The translations under genes were made by a program, and so were the position numbers. Source: Conexibacter woesei DSM 14684 (GTDB taxonomy: Bacteria > Actinomycetota > Thermoleophilia > Solirubrobacterales > Solirubrobacteraceae). From it: 64,000 bases of DNA. Numbering within the stretch: the stretch's first letter is position 1; the number at the start of each line of letters is the position of its first letter. The notes beneath the pieces were generated by a model, which saw only the letters and a list, made by a program, of their open reading frames with translations, ran no database searches and was not told the DNA's origin. The stretch is from the NCBI RefSeq assembly GCF_000025265.1, contig NC_013739.1, forward strand, positions 5,690,001 to 5,754,000, in the 5' to 3' direction. This document shows positions 47,786 through 56,247 of this stretch, one piece after another.

Positions 47786-49021
47786 TCAGACGCTGCGGCG
47801 CGCGGTGACGAGCACCATCGCGAGGTCGTCGGTCAGCACCCCACCGTGCAGCGTCTCGACCTCGGCGACGAGGTCGTCGAGCAGCGGCGCCGCATCGCGG
47901 CCGCGCGGCACCTCGTCGAAGCGCTCGCGTTCGAGCAGCGCGACGAGCCGCTCGGTCCCGAACCGCTCCGAGCCGGGCCCGATGCGCCCCTCGATCAGCC
48001 CGTCGGTGTAGAGCAGCAGCGACCAGTCGCCGGCGAGCTCGACCGCGTTGCCGGCCCAGCCGGTCGGGTCGACGAACCCGAGCGGCGGGCTGACGTGCTC
48101 GGCGTCGAGCAGGCGCACGCCGCGATCGTCGGCGAGCACCGGCGGCGGGTGCCCTGCGAGGAAGACGACGCCCGTCGCGCGATCGGGCGCGACGACGAGC
48201 ACGCACAGCGTCGCGAACATGTCGGGCGCGTGGCGCTCGTAGCGCAGCATGTCCTGCAGCCGCGCCAGGTTCTCCTCGGGTGGGCGGTTGGCGAGCGTCA
48301 GCGTGCGCCAGGCGATCCGCAAGCAGGCGCCGAGCGCCGCCTCGTCGGGACCGTGGCCGCTGACGTCGCCGATCAGCACATGGAGCGTGCCGTCGTCCAA
48401 CTCGACCGCGTCGTAGAAGTCGCCGCCCAGCAGTGCTCGGCGCCGGCCGGGGCGGTACCCGGTGCTCAGCGTGACACGCGGGTCGCGCACGAGCGCCGTC
48501 GGCAGCAGGCCGCGTTCCAGCCGCGCGTTCTCGCGCGCCTCCAGGCGCGCTTCGAGCAGCTCCTGCTGCGACCGCTCGAGACGGCGGCGCTCGATCGCGT
48601 AGCGGATCGCGCGCGCGAGCATCGAGCCGTCGACGCCGCCCTTGGCGAGGTAGTCCTGTGCACCGGTCGAGACGGCCTCGATCCCGCGGTGCTCGTCGTC
48701 GTGGCCGGTCAGGACGACGACGGCGGCGTCCGGCGCGGCGGCGCGCAGCCGCGCGACCGGCTCCAGGCCGATCGCGTCGGGCAGCCCGAGGTCGAGCAGG
48801 ACGCAGTCGAGCCCGCCCGGCAGCAGCTCCTCCGCCTCGCGCAGCGTGCCGACGTGCAGCACCTCCATCTGCGGCGCCGCGTCGGCGAGCAGCTCCTGCA
48901 CGAGCACCGCGTCGCCGAGATCGTCCTCGACCAGCAGCAGCTGGACCGGGAACGTCATCGACACGGGCGCGCCGCTTCCGACTGCGGAACCCGGCGTGAT
49001 CGCCCTCTTGTCTTCGCTCAA
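47786..49021 (-). CDS. Receiver-linked PP2C phosphatase (RsbU/SpoIIE type)
   Basis: This 411-residue protein starts at TTG 49021, five bases after GGAAGG. Residues 25-145 are a receiver domain (LLLVEDDLGDA, CVLLDLGLPDA, VVVLTGHDD, YLAKGG). A helical linker follows, then a SpoIIE/PP2C domain with metal-binding GGDFYDAV, IGDVSGHGPDEAA and LLLYTDGLIEGR. Such enzymes dephosphorylate anti-sigma-factor antagonists in general stress control. It is the first gene of the operon with the CHASE3 kinase, which may phosphorylate its receiver. No anti-sigma partner gene is in the window. Confidence 0.92.
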   Translation of the reverse strand: MSEDKRAITPGSAVGSGAPVSMTFPVQLLLVEDDLGDAVLVQELLADAAPQMEVLHVGTLREAEELLPGGLDCVLLDLGLPDAIGLEPVARLRAAAPDAAVVVLTGHDDEHRGIEAVSTGAQDYLAKGGVDGSMLARAIRYAIERRRLERSQQELLEARLEARENARLERGLLPTALVRDPRVTLSTGYRPGRRRALLGGDFYDAVELDDGTLHVLIGDVSGHGPDEAALGACLRIAWRTLTLANRPPEENLARLQDMLRYERHAPDMFATLCVLVVAPDRATGVVFLAGHPPPVLADDRGVRLLDAEHVSPPLGFVDPTGWAGNAVELAGDWSLLLYTDGLIEGRIGPGSERFGTERLVALLERERFDEVPRGRDAAPLLDDLVAEVETLHGGVLTDDLAMVLVTARRSV

Positions 49022-49103
49022 GCTCGCCTTCCCCGCATGCCAGCCCCCCGCCTGCCGGCGAGCATACCGGGGCCGGGGGCCGCTGCGTGAAGGCGCCGGG
49101 AGC

Positions 49104-49385
49104 TCAGTCTTCGACCAGTTGGTCGAGCAGGTCGGGCAGCACGCCGAAGAACGCCTCTTCGAGCTCCTCCGGGATCTCCAGCGTGACCGCCTCGAAGTGG
49201 CTGTGGTCGCCGTGCAGGTGCACGTGCGATCTCACCGACGCGCCGGCGAGCACGAAGAACGGCAGCAGGCTGAAGTAGTCGAGCCCTTCGAAGTCGTCGC
49301 GGTCGAGCCCCGTCTCCTCCAGCAGCTTCCAGAGCCGGTCGTCGTATCTGGAGTCGTCGATGGCGATGCGCGCAAGTTGCCTCAT
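49104..49385 (-). CDS. Hypothetical protein of 93 residues
   Basis: ATG 49385 opens a small acidic protein (many Asp, Glu and Leu). It contains a histidine cluster, VRSHVHLHGDHSHFEAV, which could bind a metal, and an amphipathic acidic C-terminus LEEAFFGVLPDLLDQLVED. There is no signal peptide or membrane segment. I do not recognise a family. It is on the same strand as the phosphatase operon downstream, with an 82-base gap, and after the LamG protein gene. Confidence 0.65.
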   Translation of the reverse strand: MRQLARIAIDDSRYDDRLWKLLEETGLDRDDFEGLDYFSLLPFFVLAGASVRSHVHLHGDHSHFEAVTLEIPEELEEAFFGVLPDLLDQLVED

Positions 49386-49419
49386 GCGGGGATTGTCGCA
49401 GGCGCGCGGAGTCGGGCGT

Positions 49420-50217
49420 CTAGCGCGCTCCCCCGCCGACGCGCGCGTGCGTCAGCACCTGGCCGTCCGACAGCGCGTACGGGTAGATCGCGACCTCGTC
49501 GAGCCCGCCGGCGTAGTAGCGCCAGCGCGACTGCTTGGCGCCGAGCGAGAGGTCGCTGCGCGCCTCCGGCAGCTCGACCGCCGACGGCGACTGCGCGGAC
49601 AGCCAGCCGTCGACGTAGACGCGCAGCGCGCTGCCGTCGTAGGTCGCGACGACGTGGCTCCAGCGGGTCGCGTCGACCGACGTGCGTGCCGTGTCCCAGC
49701 CGGCCTCGCCGTAGCGCGAGAAGACCAGGCCGTCCTCCTGCACGCCGAGCAGGTAGCCGCTCGTCGCGCTCTCCTTCGAGACGATCCGGCGCGTGACGCC
49801 GTTGAAGCCGCGCGGGCGAACCCACGCCTCGAGGCTGAACGGCGCACGGCCGGCGAATGCGAGGTGACCGTTGTCGGGCACGTGGACGAACTGGCCGAGC
49901 GGCTTCGACAGCAGGCCGTCGAGGTCGATCGCGTGGTCGTGGTCACCGCCGCCGGTTCCGACCCAGTGCGGCAGGCGGCCCATCGGCGGACCGCCGTAGT
50001 AGCCGGGGTGGTGGTTGGTCTGGTCGACGGCGACGGCGGCCCCCGGCCGCTCGCCGAGCCGCCAGTACGACGTCGGGCCGTCGCCGAGCACGGTCGCGGC
50101 GTAGCCCGGACCGGGCGGCGTGGCGTGGGCGGACGAGACGGCGAGGACGGACAGCAGCACGAGGGAGAGGAGCGCGGCACCCAAGCGGGTTGCACGCGAT
50201 GACGGGACGCTCGACAC
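49420..50217 (-). CDS. Secreted LamG/concanavalin-like domain protein
   Basis: This 265-residue protein starts at GTG 50217. A signal peptide ends near SSAHA. The mature part is one LamG-like jelly-roll (Laminin_G_3): YWRLGERPGAAVAVDQTNHH, GQFVHVPDNGHLAFAGRAPFS, LEAWVRPRGF, TRWSHVVATYDGSALRVYVDG and GGLDEVAIYPYALSD. These domains bind carbohydrate or other surface ligands. It has no anchor, so it may be released. The 250 bases upstream, to the VOC gene, hold nothing recognisable. Confidence 0.88.
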   Translation of the reverse strand: MSSVPSSRATRLGAALLSLVLLSVLAVSSAHATPPGPGYAATVLGDGPTSYWRLGERPGAAVAVDQTNHHPGYYGGPPMGRLPHWVGTGGGDHDHAIDLDGLLSKPLGQFVHVPDNGHLAFAGRAPFSLEAWVRPRGFNGVTRRIVSKESATSGYLLGVQEDGLVFSRYGEAGWDTARTSVDATRWSHVVATYDGSALRVYVDGWLSAQSPSAVELPEARSDLSLGAKQSRWRYYAGGLDEVAIYPYALSDGQVLTHARVGGGAR

Positions 50218-50467
50218 GGGGCCTCCGGGAGATCGGCGAGGGAACGTGCGCCGACGGCGCGCGGGTAGGACTACCCGGCGGGGCGCCCGCCCGCCATCGC
50301 GCGGGAGGCTGTCTCGCGGCGGTGCGATCCGCTCCGATCCGGAGCGTCAAGCGGGGTCGGGGCCGACCGCCGCCCGCAGGCGCCGATGCCGATCCGGCAT
50401 CCGGTCATGACGGCGGCGCACACGGCCGCCGGCCTCGGCGACGAGTCGCGCGAAGGTCGTGCTCGCG

Positions 50468-50818
50468 CTACGTCGTGGCGGCGTCGGTCGACTGGTCCAT
50501 GACGTAGAGGGTGGCGCCGCCCGGGTCCTGGTAGGTGGCGAGGAAGCCGCCGGGGATCTCCGACGGCTCGGCGACCACGGCGAGCGCCTGCGGGCGGCCG
50601 GCGTGGAACGTCTCGACGCTGTCGACGATGAACAGGGGTCCGAGCGGGGCGTCGGGATCGTTGGCGTCGAGCATGAGCTGCGTGTCGGTGCCCGGCAGCG
50701 CCAGCGCGACGGTCGCGTCGCCCTCGCGCCACTGCTCGGTGAAGCCGAGACCGTCGCGATAGAGCGCGAGCGACGCGTTCAGATCGGATGTGGGGACCAG
50801 CAGGAACTCGAGCTTCAT
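50468..50818 (-). CDS. VOC-family (glyoxalase/dioxygenase superfamily) protein
   Basis: From ATG 50818 the product has 116 residues with one vicinal-oxygen-chelate fold: MKLEFLLVPTSDLNASLALYRDGLGF, VALALPGTDTQLMLDAN, PLFIVDSVETFHA and GGFLATYQDPGGATLYVMDQS. Most VOC proteins bind a metal and act on small molecules or confer resistance by binding. Which it is cannot be told. It is divergent from a TetR gene and shares a 59-base promoter region with two operator palindromes. Confidence 0.87.
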   Translation of the reverse strand: MKLEFLLVPTSDLNASLALYRDGLGFTEQWREGDATVALALPGTDTQLMLDANDPDAPLGPLFIVDSVETFHAGRPQALAVVAEPSEIPGGFLATYQDPGGATLYVMDQSTDAATT

Positions 50819-50835
50819 GGCGCGTCCTTTCCGCG

Positions 50836-50873
50836 GCATAACTTGATTATGCGTGAGCGTAACAGCATTATGT
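50836..50873. promoter_or_regulatory. Twin operators between the divergent VOC and TetR genes
   Basis: Two palindromes of the form GCRTAA-N5-TTATGY occur: GCATAA-CTTGA-TTATGC at 50836-50852 and GCGTAA-CAGCA-TTATGT at 50857-50873. Their centres are 21 bases apart, two helical turns. The second ends five bases before the tetR start, so binding would block both genes. Confidence 0.75.
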
Positions 50874-50877
50874 CCGC

Positions 50878-51408
50878 ATGCGCGAATGGATTCCGGTGTC
50901 GACCTCCCCGAAGGGCCGGCTCGCGCTCGCTGCCGTCACGGCGTTCGGGGCGCGCCCCTTCGACGCGGTCACGGTCGGCGAGCTGGCGCAAGCGGCATCG
51001 GTCACGACGGGCGCGCTCTACCACCACTTCGGCAGCAAGCTCGGCCTGTATGCCTTCGTGCGCGAGGACGTCGAGCGGCGCCTGCTGGACCGGATGGAGG
51101 GCGCGATCTCCGCCACCGGCGACGCGGCCGATCGCACCGCGGGCGTGAGAACCGCGCTGGTGGTCGGGTTCGACTTCGCGGTCCGCGAGGGATTCCTCCA
51201 CATCCTGGGAGCACCGCCCGCCGGCGCGAGACGCGACCGACTCGCCGACGTGCTGAGCACGCATACGGACCCGGTGTCCCCTCTTCTCGGCCTCGTGCTC
51301 GCAGCAGCGTGGCGGGCGGCGCTGATCGCGGTCGCCGACGGCTCCGAGCCGCAGCTGGCTCGCGCCGCGCTGCTCGCGCTCGACGTCGCCGTACCCGAAG
51401 CCCCCTGA
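50878..51408 (+). CDS. TetR-family transcriptional regulator
   Basis: This 176-residue protein has the DNA-binding helix-turn-helix at residues 12-58: GRLALAAVTAFGARPFDAVT, then VGELAQAASVTTGALYHHFGSKLGLYAF. The ligand domain is divergent and short. The very short distance from operator to ATG 50878 and the absence of a ribosome-binding site suggest a leaderless or nearly leaderless transcript. It probably represses itself and the divergent VOC gene through the twin palindromes. Confidence 0.9.
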   Translation: MREWIPVSTSPKGRLALAAVTAFGARPFDAVTVGELAQAASVTTGALYHHFGSKLGLYAFVREDVERRLLDRMEGAISATGDAADRTAGVRTALVVGFDFAVREGFLHILGAPPAGARRDRLADVLSTHTDPVSPLLGLVLAAAWRAALIAVADGSEPQLARAALLALDVAVPEAP

Positions 51409-51418
51409 GTGACGGCGG

Positions 51419-51442
51419 CGTCCCCCGCCGAAGCGGGGGACG
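51419..51442. terminator. Hairpin terminator between tetR and tRNA-Tyr
   Basis: CGTCCCCCGC-CGAA-GCGGGGGACG is a perfect 10-base-pair stem with a tetraloop. It is placed to stop transcription from tetR (plus) and from the tRNA (minus). Confidence 0.8.
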
Positions 51443-51447
51443 TGCAG

Positions 51448-51529
51448 TGGGCGGAGCAGGATTCGAACCTGCGTAGGCAGAGCCAACGGGTTTACAGCCC
51501 GTCTCCTTTAACCACTCGGACATCCGCCC
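51448..51529 (-). tRNA. tRNA-Tyr (anticodon GTA)
   Basis: On the minus strand the acceptor GGGCGGA pairs with TCCGCCC. The anticodon loop GCTGTAAAC carries GTA. The T-arm GCAGG-TTCGAAT-CCTGC is canonical, and the long variable arm is usual for bacterial tyrosine tRNA (82 bases). Confidence 0.95.
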
Positions 51530-51573
51530 ATGAGCGATTCAGGCCGGCGAAGTGTAGCGAGGCCCGCCGCGAG

Positions 51574-51601
51574 CCGCCGCCTCCGAGGAGGCGGCGGTTT
51601 T
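51574..51601. terminator. Hairpin terminator between tRNA-Tyr and sigA
   Basis: CCGCCGCCTC-CGAG-GAGGCGGCGG is a perfect 10-base-pair stem. TTTT follows on the plus strand and, reading the minus strand, AAAA precedes it. It lies 24 bases after the sigA stop. Confidence 0.75.
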
Positions 51602-51624
51602 CACGCGGATCGGGGCGGCGCGTG

Positions 51625-52767
51625 CTAGGACGCGTCGCGGAGGCGCTGTGCTTCGGGCAGCGCCTCGAGCTTCTTGAGCGTGTGGTTCTCGATCTGGCGG
51701 ATGCGCTCGCGCGTGACGTTGAACGCGCGACCGACCTCCTCCAGCGTGCGCGGGCGGCCTCCCCCGAGGCCGAAGCGCATCTCGATCACCTCGCGCTCGC
51801 GCTGCGGGAGCGCCTGAAGCGCCCGCCGCACGTTGTCGCGCCGCAGGTTCTCCGACGCCAGCTCGAACGGTGACTCGGCCGTCTGATCCTCGACGAAGTC
51901 GCCGAGCTCGGACTCCTCCTCCTCGCCGATCGGCTTCTCGAGCGACACGGGCTGCTGGGCCATCCGCAGGATGTCCCGGACTTCCCTGACCGTGCACTCG
52001 AGCTCCGCCGCGATCTCCTCCGGCGTGGGCTCACGGCCGAGCGACTGCACGAGCTGGCGCTCGACGTGCACGACCTTGTTGAGCTTCTCCACCATGTGGA
52101 CCGGGATCCGTATGGTCCGGCCCTTGTCGGCGATCGCGCGCGTCACGGCCTGGCGGATCCACCAGGTCGCGTACGTCGAGAACTTGAAGCCACGACGGTG
52201 GTCGAACTTCTCGACCGCGCGGATGAGCCCGAGCGAGCCCTCCTGGATCAGGTCGAGGAACGTGAGCCCTCGTCCGAGATACCCCTTCGCGATCGACACG
52301 ACGAGGCGCAGGTTCGCCTCGATCATCTGCTGCTTGGCCCGCATGTCGCCGCGCTCGATGCGCTGCGCCAGGTGGACCTCCTGCTCGGCCGTCAACAGGT
52401 TGACTCTGCCGATCGAACGCAGGTAGAGCCGGAGCGAGTCGAGACTCGGCTCGACCGTCAGGTCGATCTCCGGGCGCTTCGCCGAGCCGCTGCTGCGGCG
52501 CGTGTCCGGCCGTTCCCCCTCCGCGGCGCCAGCCGCAGAGACCGCCGGCTTGCCGTCGGCCTCGACCACGTCGATGCCGTGCTCCTCCAGGTGCGCATGC
52601 AGCTCCTGCACCTGTTCCTTCGTGACCTCCACCTCTTCGAGCGTGGTGGCGATCTCCTCGAACGTCAGGTATCCGCGTTCCTGACCCTCGGCTATCAGTT
52701 GGCGAAACTCCTCCATCTCCGCGATCGGAGCCTCGTCCGCCAACAGAACTGCAGCCTTCTCCCTCAC
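51625..52767 (-). CDS. sigA: Primary RNA polymerase sigma factor (sigma-70 group 1)
   Basis: This 380-residue protein starts at GTG 52767. A short region 1.1-like part ([16 protein letters not shown]) is followed by an acidic linker, region 1.2 ([21 protein letters not shown]), region 2 with core-binding and -10 recognition ([40 protein letters not shown]), region 3 ([12 protein letters not shown]) and region 4.2 with the -35 helix-turn-helix ([19 protein letters not shown]). It is a compact housekeeping sigma factor. It recognises promoters like the TTGACN/TANNNT sites seen in this window. Confidence 0.95.
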   Translation of the reverse strand: MREKAAVLLADEAPIAEMEEFRQLIAEGQERGYLTFEEIATTLEEVEVTKEQVQELHAHLEEHGIDVVEADGKPAVSAAGAAEGERPDTRRSSGSAKRPEIDLTVEPSLDSLRLYLRSIGRVNLLTAEQEVHLAQRIERGDMRAKQQMIEANLRLVVSIAKGYLGRGLTFLDLIQEGSLGLIRAVEKFDHRRGFKFSTYATWWIRQAVTRAIADKGRTIRIPVHMVEKLNKVVHVERQLVQSLGREPTPEEIAAELECTVREVRDILRMAQQPVSLEKPIGEEEESELGDFVEDQTAESPFELASENLRRDNVRRALQALPQREREVIEMRFGLGGGRPRTLEEVGRAFNVTRERIRQIENHTLKKLEALPEAQRLRDAS

Positions 52768-53023
52768 GATGAGCTCGTTCCTCTTCGAGACGCGATTCGG
52801 ACCCGCGCAGGGCAGGCCCCCCTCTCCTCAATGCACCTCGTAACTGGACGCTACGTCCGCGACGTCTGTCGCGATGGGCTGAGCCATGTCGTGCTCTCCA
52901 GCCCACGAGCGTGGAGGCGGCTTCCAGCCAGGTGCGGATTGATACCACAGACCGATCGCATGCCCAAGCCCGATTCGCGGTCGAGGGGGCGAAGTTCTTC
53001 GCCTCGCTACGATTTCCCTTCGA

Positions 53024-54025
53024 ATGACGGACACGCGCACCGCCAGCTACCAGCCGCCAGACGTCCAGGCGGGACTGCCGCCGCTCGAGGTCAGCCTCTC
53101 GCGCGTCGGCGTCACCGGCGTCGAGAAGGTCATCCGCATCAGACAAGATGGCGCGGAACAACTCTTCTCCGCCAGACTCGAATGCTTCGTCGACCTCGGG
53201 CCGCGCCAGAAGGGCGCCCACATGTCGCGCTTCGAGGAGGTCGTCAACGACGCGATCGGCGAGGTCATCCTCGGCGAGGCGACGTTCCGCGCCGAGACGC
53301 TGGCGCAGCACGTCGCCGAGCGCGTGCGCGAGCGCCAGGGCGCCCGCCGCGCCGAGGTCACGATCGAGGCACGCTACCCGGAGCACAAGCCCGCGCCCGT
53401 CTCCGGCATCACGACGCAGGAGATCTACACGCTCTACGGCTCGGCGGTCGCGTCCGAGCGCGGCACCCGCCGGCTGATCGGCGTCGCCGCGCAGGGGATG
53501 ACCGCGTGCCCGTGCGCGCAGCAGCTGATCGAGGGCTCCTCGCGCGAGCGGCTGCTCGCGGACGGCTTCAGCGACGACGAGATCTTGCGCATCTTCGACC
53601 ACGTCCCCGTCGCGACGCACAACCAGCGCGGCCTCGGCACGCTCCACATCGGCTGCCCGGAGGACAGCGACGACGACATCGACGCGCGCACGCTGCTCGA
53701 CATCGTCGAGGGCTCGATGTCGTCGGAGATCTACGAGCTGATGAAGCGCAGCGACGAGGGCGCCGTCGTCGAGAAGGCGCACCGGCGCCCGCGCTTCGTC
53801 GAGGACTGCGTCCGCGAGATGGTGCGCGGCGTGATCGAGAGATTCCCGCACCTGCGCGACGACTCGTTCTTCTCCGCACGGCAGGAGAACCTCGAGACGA
53901 TCCACCAGCACAACGTCGACGCCGAGCGCTTCGGGCTGCTCGGCGAGCTGCGGCGTGAGCTGGAGACCGGCGAGCACTCGCCGGCCCACGCGACCCGTCG
54001 CGCCTGGCTCGACGGCGCCGCGTAG
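53024..54025 (+). CDS. folE2: GTP cyclohydrolase I type 2 (GCYH-IB)
   Basis: This 333-residue protein matches FolE2/MptA over its full length: PPLEVSLSRVGVTGVEKVI, ECFVDLGPRQKGAHMSRFEE, the catalytic/metal Cys in MTACPCAQQLI, VPVATHNQRGLGTLHIGC, VEGSMSSEIYELMKRSDE and FVEDCVREM. It converts GTP to dihydroneopterin triphosphate, the first step of folate synthesis, using metals other than zinc. In other bacteria it often replaces FolE under zinc limitation, but no zinc-repressor box was recognised upstream. The 256 bases between sigA and folE2 contain a TACGAT-like -10 close to ATG 53024. It converges with pgsA. Confidence 0.94.
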   Translation: MTDTRTASYQPPDVQAGLPPLEVSLSRVGVTGVEKVIRIRQDGAEQLFSARLECFVDLGPRQKGAHMSRFEEVVNDAIGEVILGEATFRAETLAQHVAERVRERQGARRAEVTIEARYPEHKPAPVSGITTQEIYTLYGSAVASERGTRRLIGVAAQGMTACPCAQQLIEGSSRERLLADGFSDDEILRIFDHVPVATHNQRGLGTLHIGCPEDSDDDIDARTLLDIVEGSMSSEIYELMKRSDEGAVVEKAHRRPRFVEDCVREMVRGVIERFPHLRDDSFFSARQENLETIHQHNVDAERFGLLGELRRELETGEHSPAHATRRAWLDGAA

Positions 54026-54033
54026 GCGCCGCG

Positions 54034-54639
54034 TCACGCGCTGGAAGAAGGAGCCCCCGGGCGAGTTCTTCCAACTGGATCCGAGCCCCCGGGCGAGGAT
54101 CCAGCGCGGTCGCGCGCGCCGAGCGTCCGCCGCAGGCCGAAGAAGTAGTCGGCGCCCGACGCGACCGTGACCGCGACCGTGGCGTAGACGAGCAGGTCGA
54201 CCCACAGCACGCTGCCCGCCAGGATCAGCGCCATCACCATCGCGATCTGGAAGCAGGTCTTGAGCTTGCCGAAGAAGCTGGCGGAGATCACGACGCCCTG
54301 CGAGGTCGCGGCCATCCGCAGCGCGGTGACGGCGAACTCGCGCGCGATGATCACCATCGCGACCCACGCGGCGACGCGGCCGAGCGAGACGAGCGCCACC
54401 AGCGCGGCGATGATCAGCAGCTTGTCGGCGATCGGGTCCATCAGCTTCCCGAACGTCGTGATCGCGTTGCGCGTGCGCGCGAGGTAGCCGTCGAGCAGGT
54501 CGGTCAGCGACGCGACGGCGAAGACGATCGCCGCCCACAGGTCGCCGTTCGGCGTCTCGTCGAGCAGCGCGACGACGAGCACCGGCACGAGCAGGATCCG
54601 CAGGACCGTGAGGACGTTGGGGACGTTGACCGGGAACAT
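54034..54639 (-). CDS. pgsA: CDP-diacylglycerol-glycerol-3-phosphate 3-phosphatidyltransferase
   Basis: This 201-residue membrane enzyme has about six hydrophobic helices and the CDP-alcohol phosphotransferase motif Asp50-Gly-x2-Ala54-Arg55-x8-Gly64-x3-Asp68-x3-Asp72. It makes phosphatidylglycerol phosphate from CDP-diacylglycerol and glycerol-3-phosphate. The opening NVPNVLTVLRILLVPVLV and FGKLKTCFQIAMVM are typical of PgsA. The last 25 residues (Gly, Ser, Pro and Arg-rich) are encoded by the tandem hairpins and look like an added tail. It is divergent from the ABC exporter genes and converges with folE2. Confidence 0.92.
   Translation of the reverse strand: MFPVNVPNVLTVLRILLVPVLVVALLDETPNGDLWAAIVFAVASLTDLLDGYLARTRNAITTFGKLMDPIADKLLIIAALVALVSLGRVAAWVAMVIIAREFAVTALRMAATSQGVVISASFFGKLKTCFQIAMVMALILAGSVLWVDLLVYATVAVTVASGADYFFGLRRTLGARDRAGSSPGGSDPVGRTRPGAPSSSA
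54042..54104. repeat. Two tandem hairpins with identical loops and different stems
   Basis: Hairpin 1 (54042-54073) has arms TGGAAGAA/TTCTTCCA. Hairpin 2 (54075-54104) has arms CTGGATCC/GGATCCAG. Both enclose the same sequence GAGCCCCCGGGCGA. They begin 17 bases after folE2 and lie inside the 3' end of pgsA, encoding its last residues. They may terminate folE2 transcription. Identical loops with unrelated but complementary arms suggest selection on the structure or a duplicated element. Confidence 0.7.
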
Positions 54640-54678
54640 CGGGCACGGAGGGTACCGCGACGTGTACTAGCCTCGAAG

Positions 54679-55428
54679 GTGATGGACCACGCAACCACTT
54701 CCACTCCGGCGCTCGAGCTGCGGGGGCTCACCAAGCGCTACGACGACGGGTTCCTCGCCTTGGAGGACTTCGACCTGACCGTGCCGGCCGGCGAGTTCTT
54801 CGGGCTGCTCGGCCCCAACGGCGCCGGCAAGACGACGCTCATCAGCGCCGTCTGCAACCTGATCCGCACGACCGGCGGCGAGATACGCATCTTCGGCCAC
54901 GACCATCGCAACGCCGACGCGCGCAGGCTGATCGGCCTCGCCGAGCAGGACATCAACCTCGACCGCTTCCTCGACGTCGAGGAGACGCTGCTCTACCACG
55001 GCGGCTACTACGGGATGGAGCCGGCTCGCGCACGCAGGCGCGCGAAGGAGATGATGGAGATCTTCGACCTCAGCGGGAAGGCGAAGACGCGCGCGCCAAA
55101 GCTCTCCGGCGGCATGCGCCGGCGCCTGCTGATCGCCCGTGCGCTGATGCACGAGCCGCCGCTGCTGATCCTCGACGAGCCGACCGCCGGCGTCGACTTC
55201 GAGCTGCGGATCGACCTGTGGCAGTACATCCGCCGCCTGCACGGCGAGGGCACGACCGTGCTGCTGACGACGCACTACCTCGAGGAGGCCGAGGAGCTGT
55301 GCGCCGAGATCGCGCTGATCCGCGGCGGGCAGCTGCTCGCGCGTGACTCGGCCGACGGGCTGCGCTCGCACTACGGCGTCGAGACGCTCGCGGACGTGTA
55401 CGTCAAGGCGATGGCGGCCGCCGCATGA
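54679..55428 (+). CDS. ABC-2 type exporter, ATP-binding protein
   Basis: This 249-residue ATPase starts at GTG 54679 or ATG 54682. Motifs are Walker A GPNGAGKTT, Q-loop LAEQDINLD, signature LSGGMRRRLLIARAL, Walker B LLILDEPTAGVDFELR and switch His LTTHYLEEAEELC. The Ala-Gly-Val-Asp after Walker B is typical of drug, antibiotic and polysaccharide ABC-2 exporters. It overlaps the permease gene by four bases (ATGA), so the two form one transporter. The exported compound is not known. Confidence 0.92.
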   Translation: MMDHATTSTPALELRGLTKRYDDGFLALEDFDLTVPAGEFFGLLGPNGAGKTTLISAVCNLIRTTGGEIRIFGHDHRNADARRLIGLAEQDINLDRFLDVEETLLYHGGYYGMEPARARRRAKEMMEIFDLSGKAKTRAPKLSGGMRRRLLIARALMHEPPLLILDEPTAGVDFELRIDLWQYIRRLHGEGTTVLLTTHYLEEAEELCAEIALIRGGQLLARDSADGLRSHYGVETLADVYVKAMAAAA

Positions 55429-56246
55429 GCGCAACGACCCCGGACGCGCCCACCGCCGCCCCCGGCGGCGGGTCGTCGCTCGCCGACCGCCACCGCGGCC
55501 TGATCTCGCTCAGCGGCCGCGAGGTCAACCGCGTGCTGAAGCTGTGGCAGCAGACGATCGCCGCACCGGTAGTCGCCTCGTTCCTCTTCATCCTCGTCTT
55601 CGGGCTGTCGCTCGGCAGCCGCATCAGCGGCGTCGACGGGATCGACTACGACGTCTTCATCGTCCCCGGCCTCGTCACGATGGCGATGGTCCAGGCGGCG
55701 TACACGAACAACTCCTCGTCGGTCTTCCAGGCGCGCTTCGACCGCTACATCAACGACGTGCTCGCCTCGCCGATGAAGAGCTGGGAGGTCAACCTCGGCC
55801 TCTCGCTCGGCGGCGCCGTGCGCGCGCTGATCATCGCGGTCGTGCTCGTGCTGATCTCGCTGCCGGTCGTCTCGGTGCCGATCCACGATCCGTTCGTGCT
55901 GCTGATCGCCGTCGTCCTGGCGCTGGTGATCTTCTCCTCGCTCGGCGTGATCGTCGGCGTCTACGCGCAGTCGTGGGACCACGCCAGCTTCGTGCAGAAC
56001 ATCGTGATCGTGCCGCTCTCGTTCCTCGGCGGCACCTTCTACTCGGTCGACACGCTGCCCTCGCCGTGGCAGGAGATCTCGCACGTCAACCCGCTGTTCT
56101 TCGTCATCAACGCCGTCCGCTACGGCTTCCTTGGCGTCAGCGACGTCTCCGTCTGGCTGTCGCTCGGCGTGATGGCCGCGCTCGCCGCCGCGATGATCGC
56201 CTGGAGCAGCTGGCTGTTCGCGACGGGCAAGAAGCTGAAGGCGTAG
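55425..56246 (+). CDS. ABC-2 type exporter, permease
   Basis: This 273-residue protein has six predicted transmembrane helices of the ABC2_membrane family. Typical blocks are the cytoplasmic RHRGLISLSGREVNRVLKLW, FLFILVFGLSLGSRI, FIVPGLVTMAMVQAAYTNNSS, VFQARFDRYINDVLASPM and LSFLGGTFYSVDTLPSPWQ. It pairs with the overlapping ATPase gene. The nearest named relatives by pattern are drug or antibiotic exporters such as DrrB and NodJ; substrate assignment is not possible. The stop at 56246 is directly followed by the end of the convergent doc gene. Confidence 0.92.
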   Translation: MSATTPDAPTAAPGGGSSLADRHRGLISLSGREVNRVLKLWQQTIAAPVVASFLFILVFGLSLGSRISGVDGIDYDVFIVPGLVTMAMVQAAYTNNSSSVFQARFDRYINDVLASPMKSWEVNLGLSLGGAVRALIIAVVLVLISLPVVSVPIHDPFVLLIAVVLALVIFSSLGVIVGVYAQSWDHASFVQNIVIVPLSFLGGTFYSVDTLPSPWQEISHVNPLFFVINAVRYGFLGVSDVSVWLSLGVMAALAAAMIAWSSWLFATGKKLKA

Positions 56247-56247
56247 T

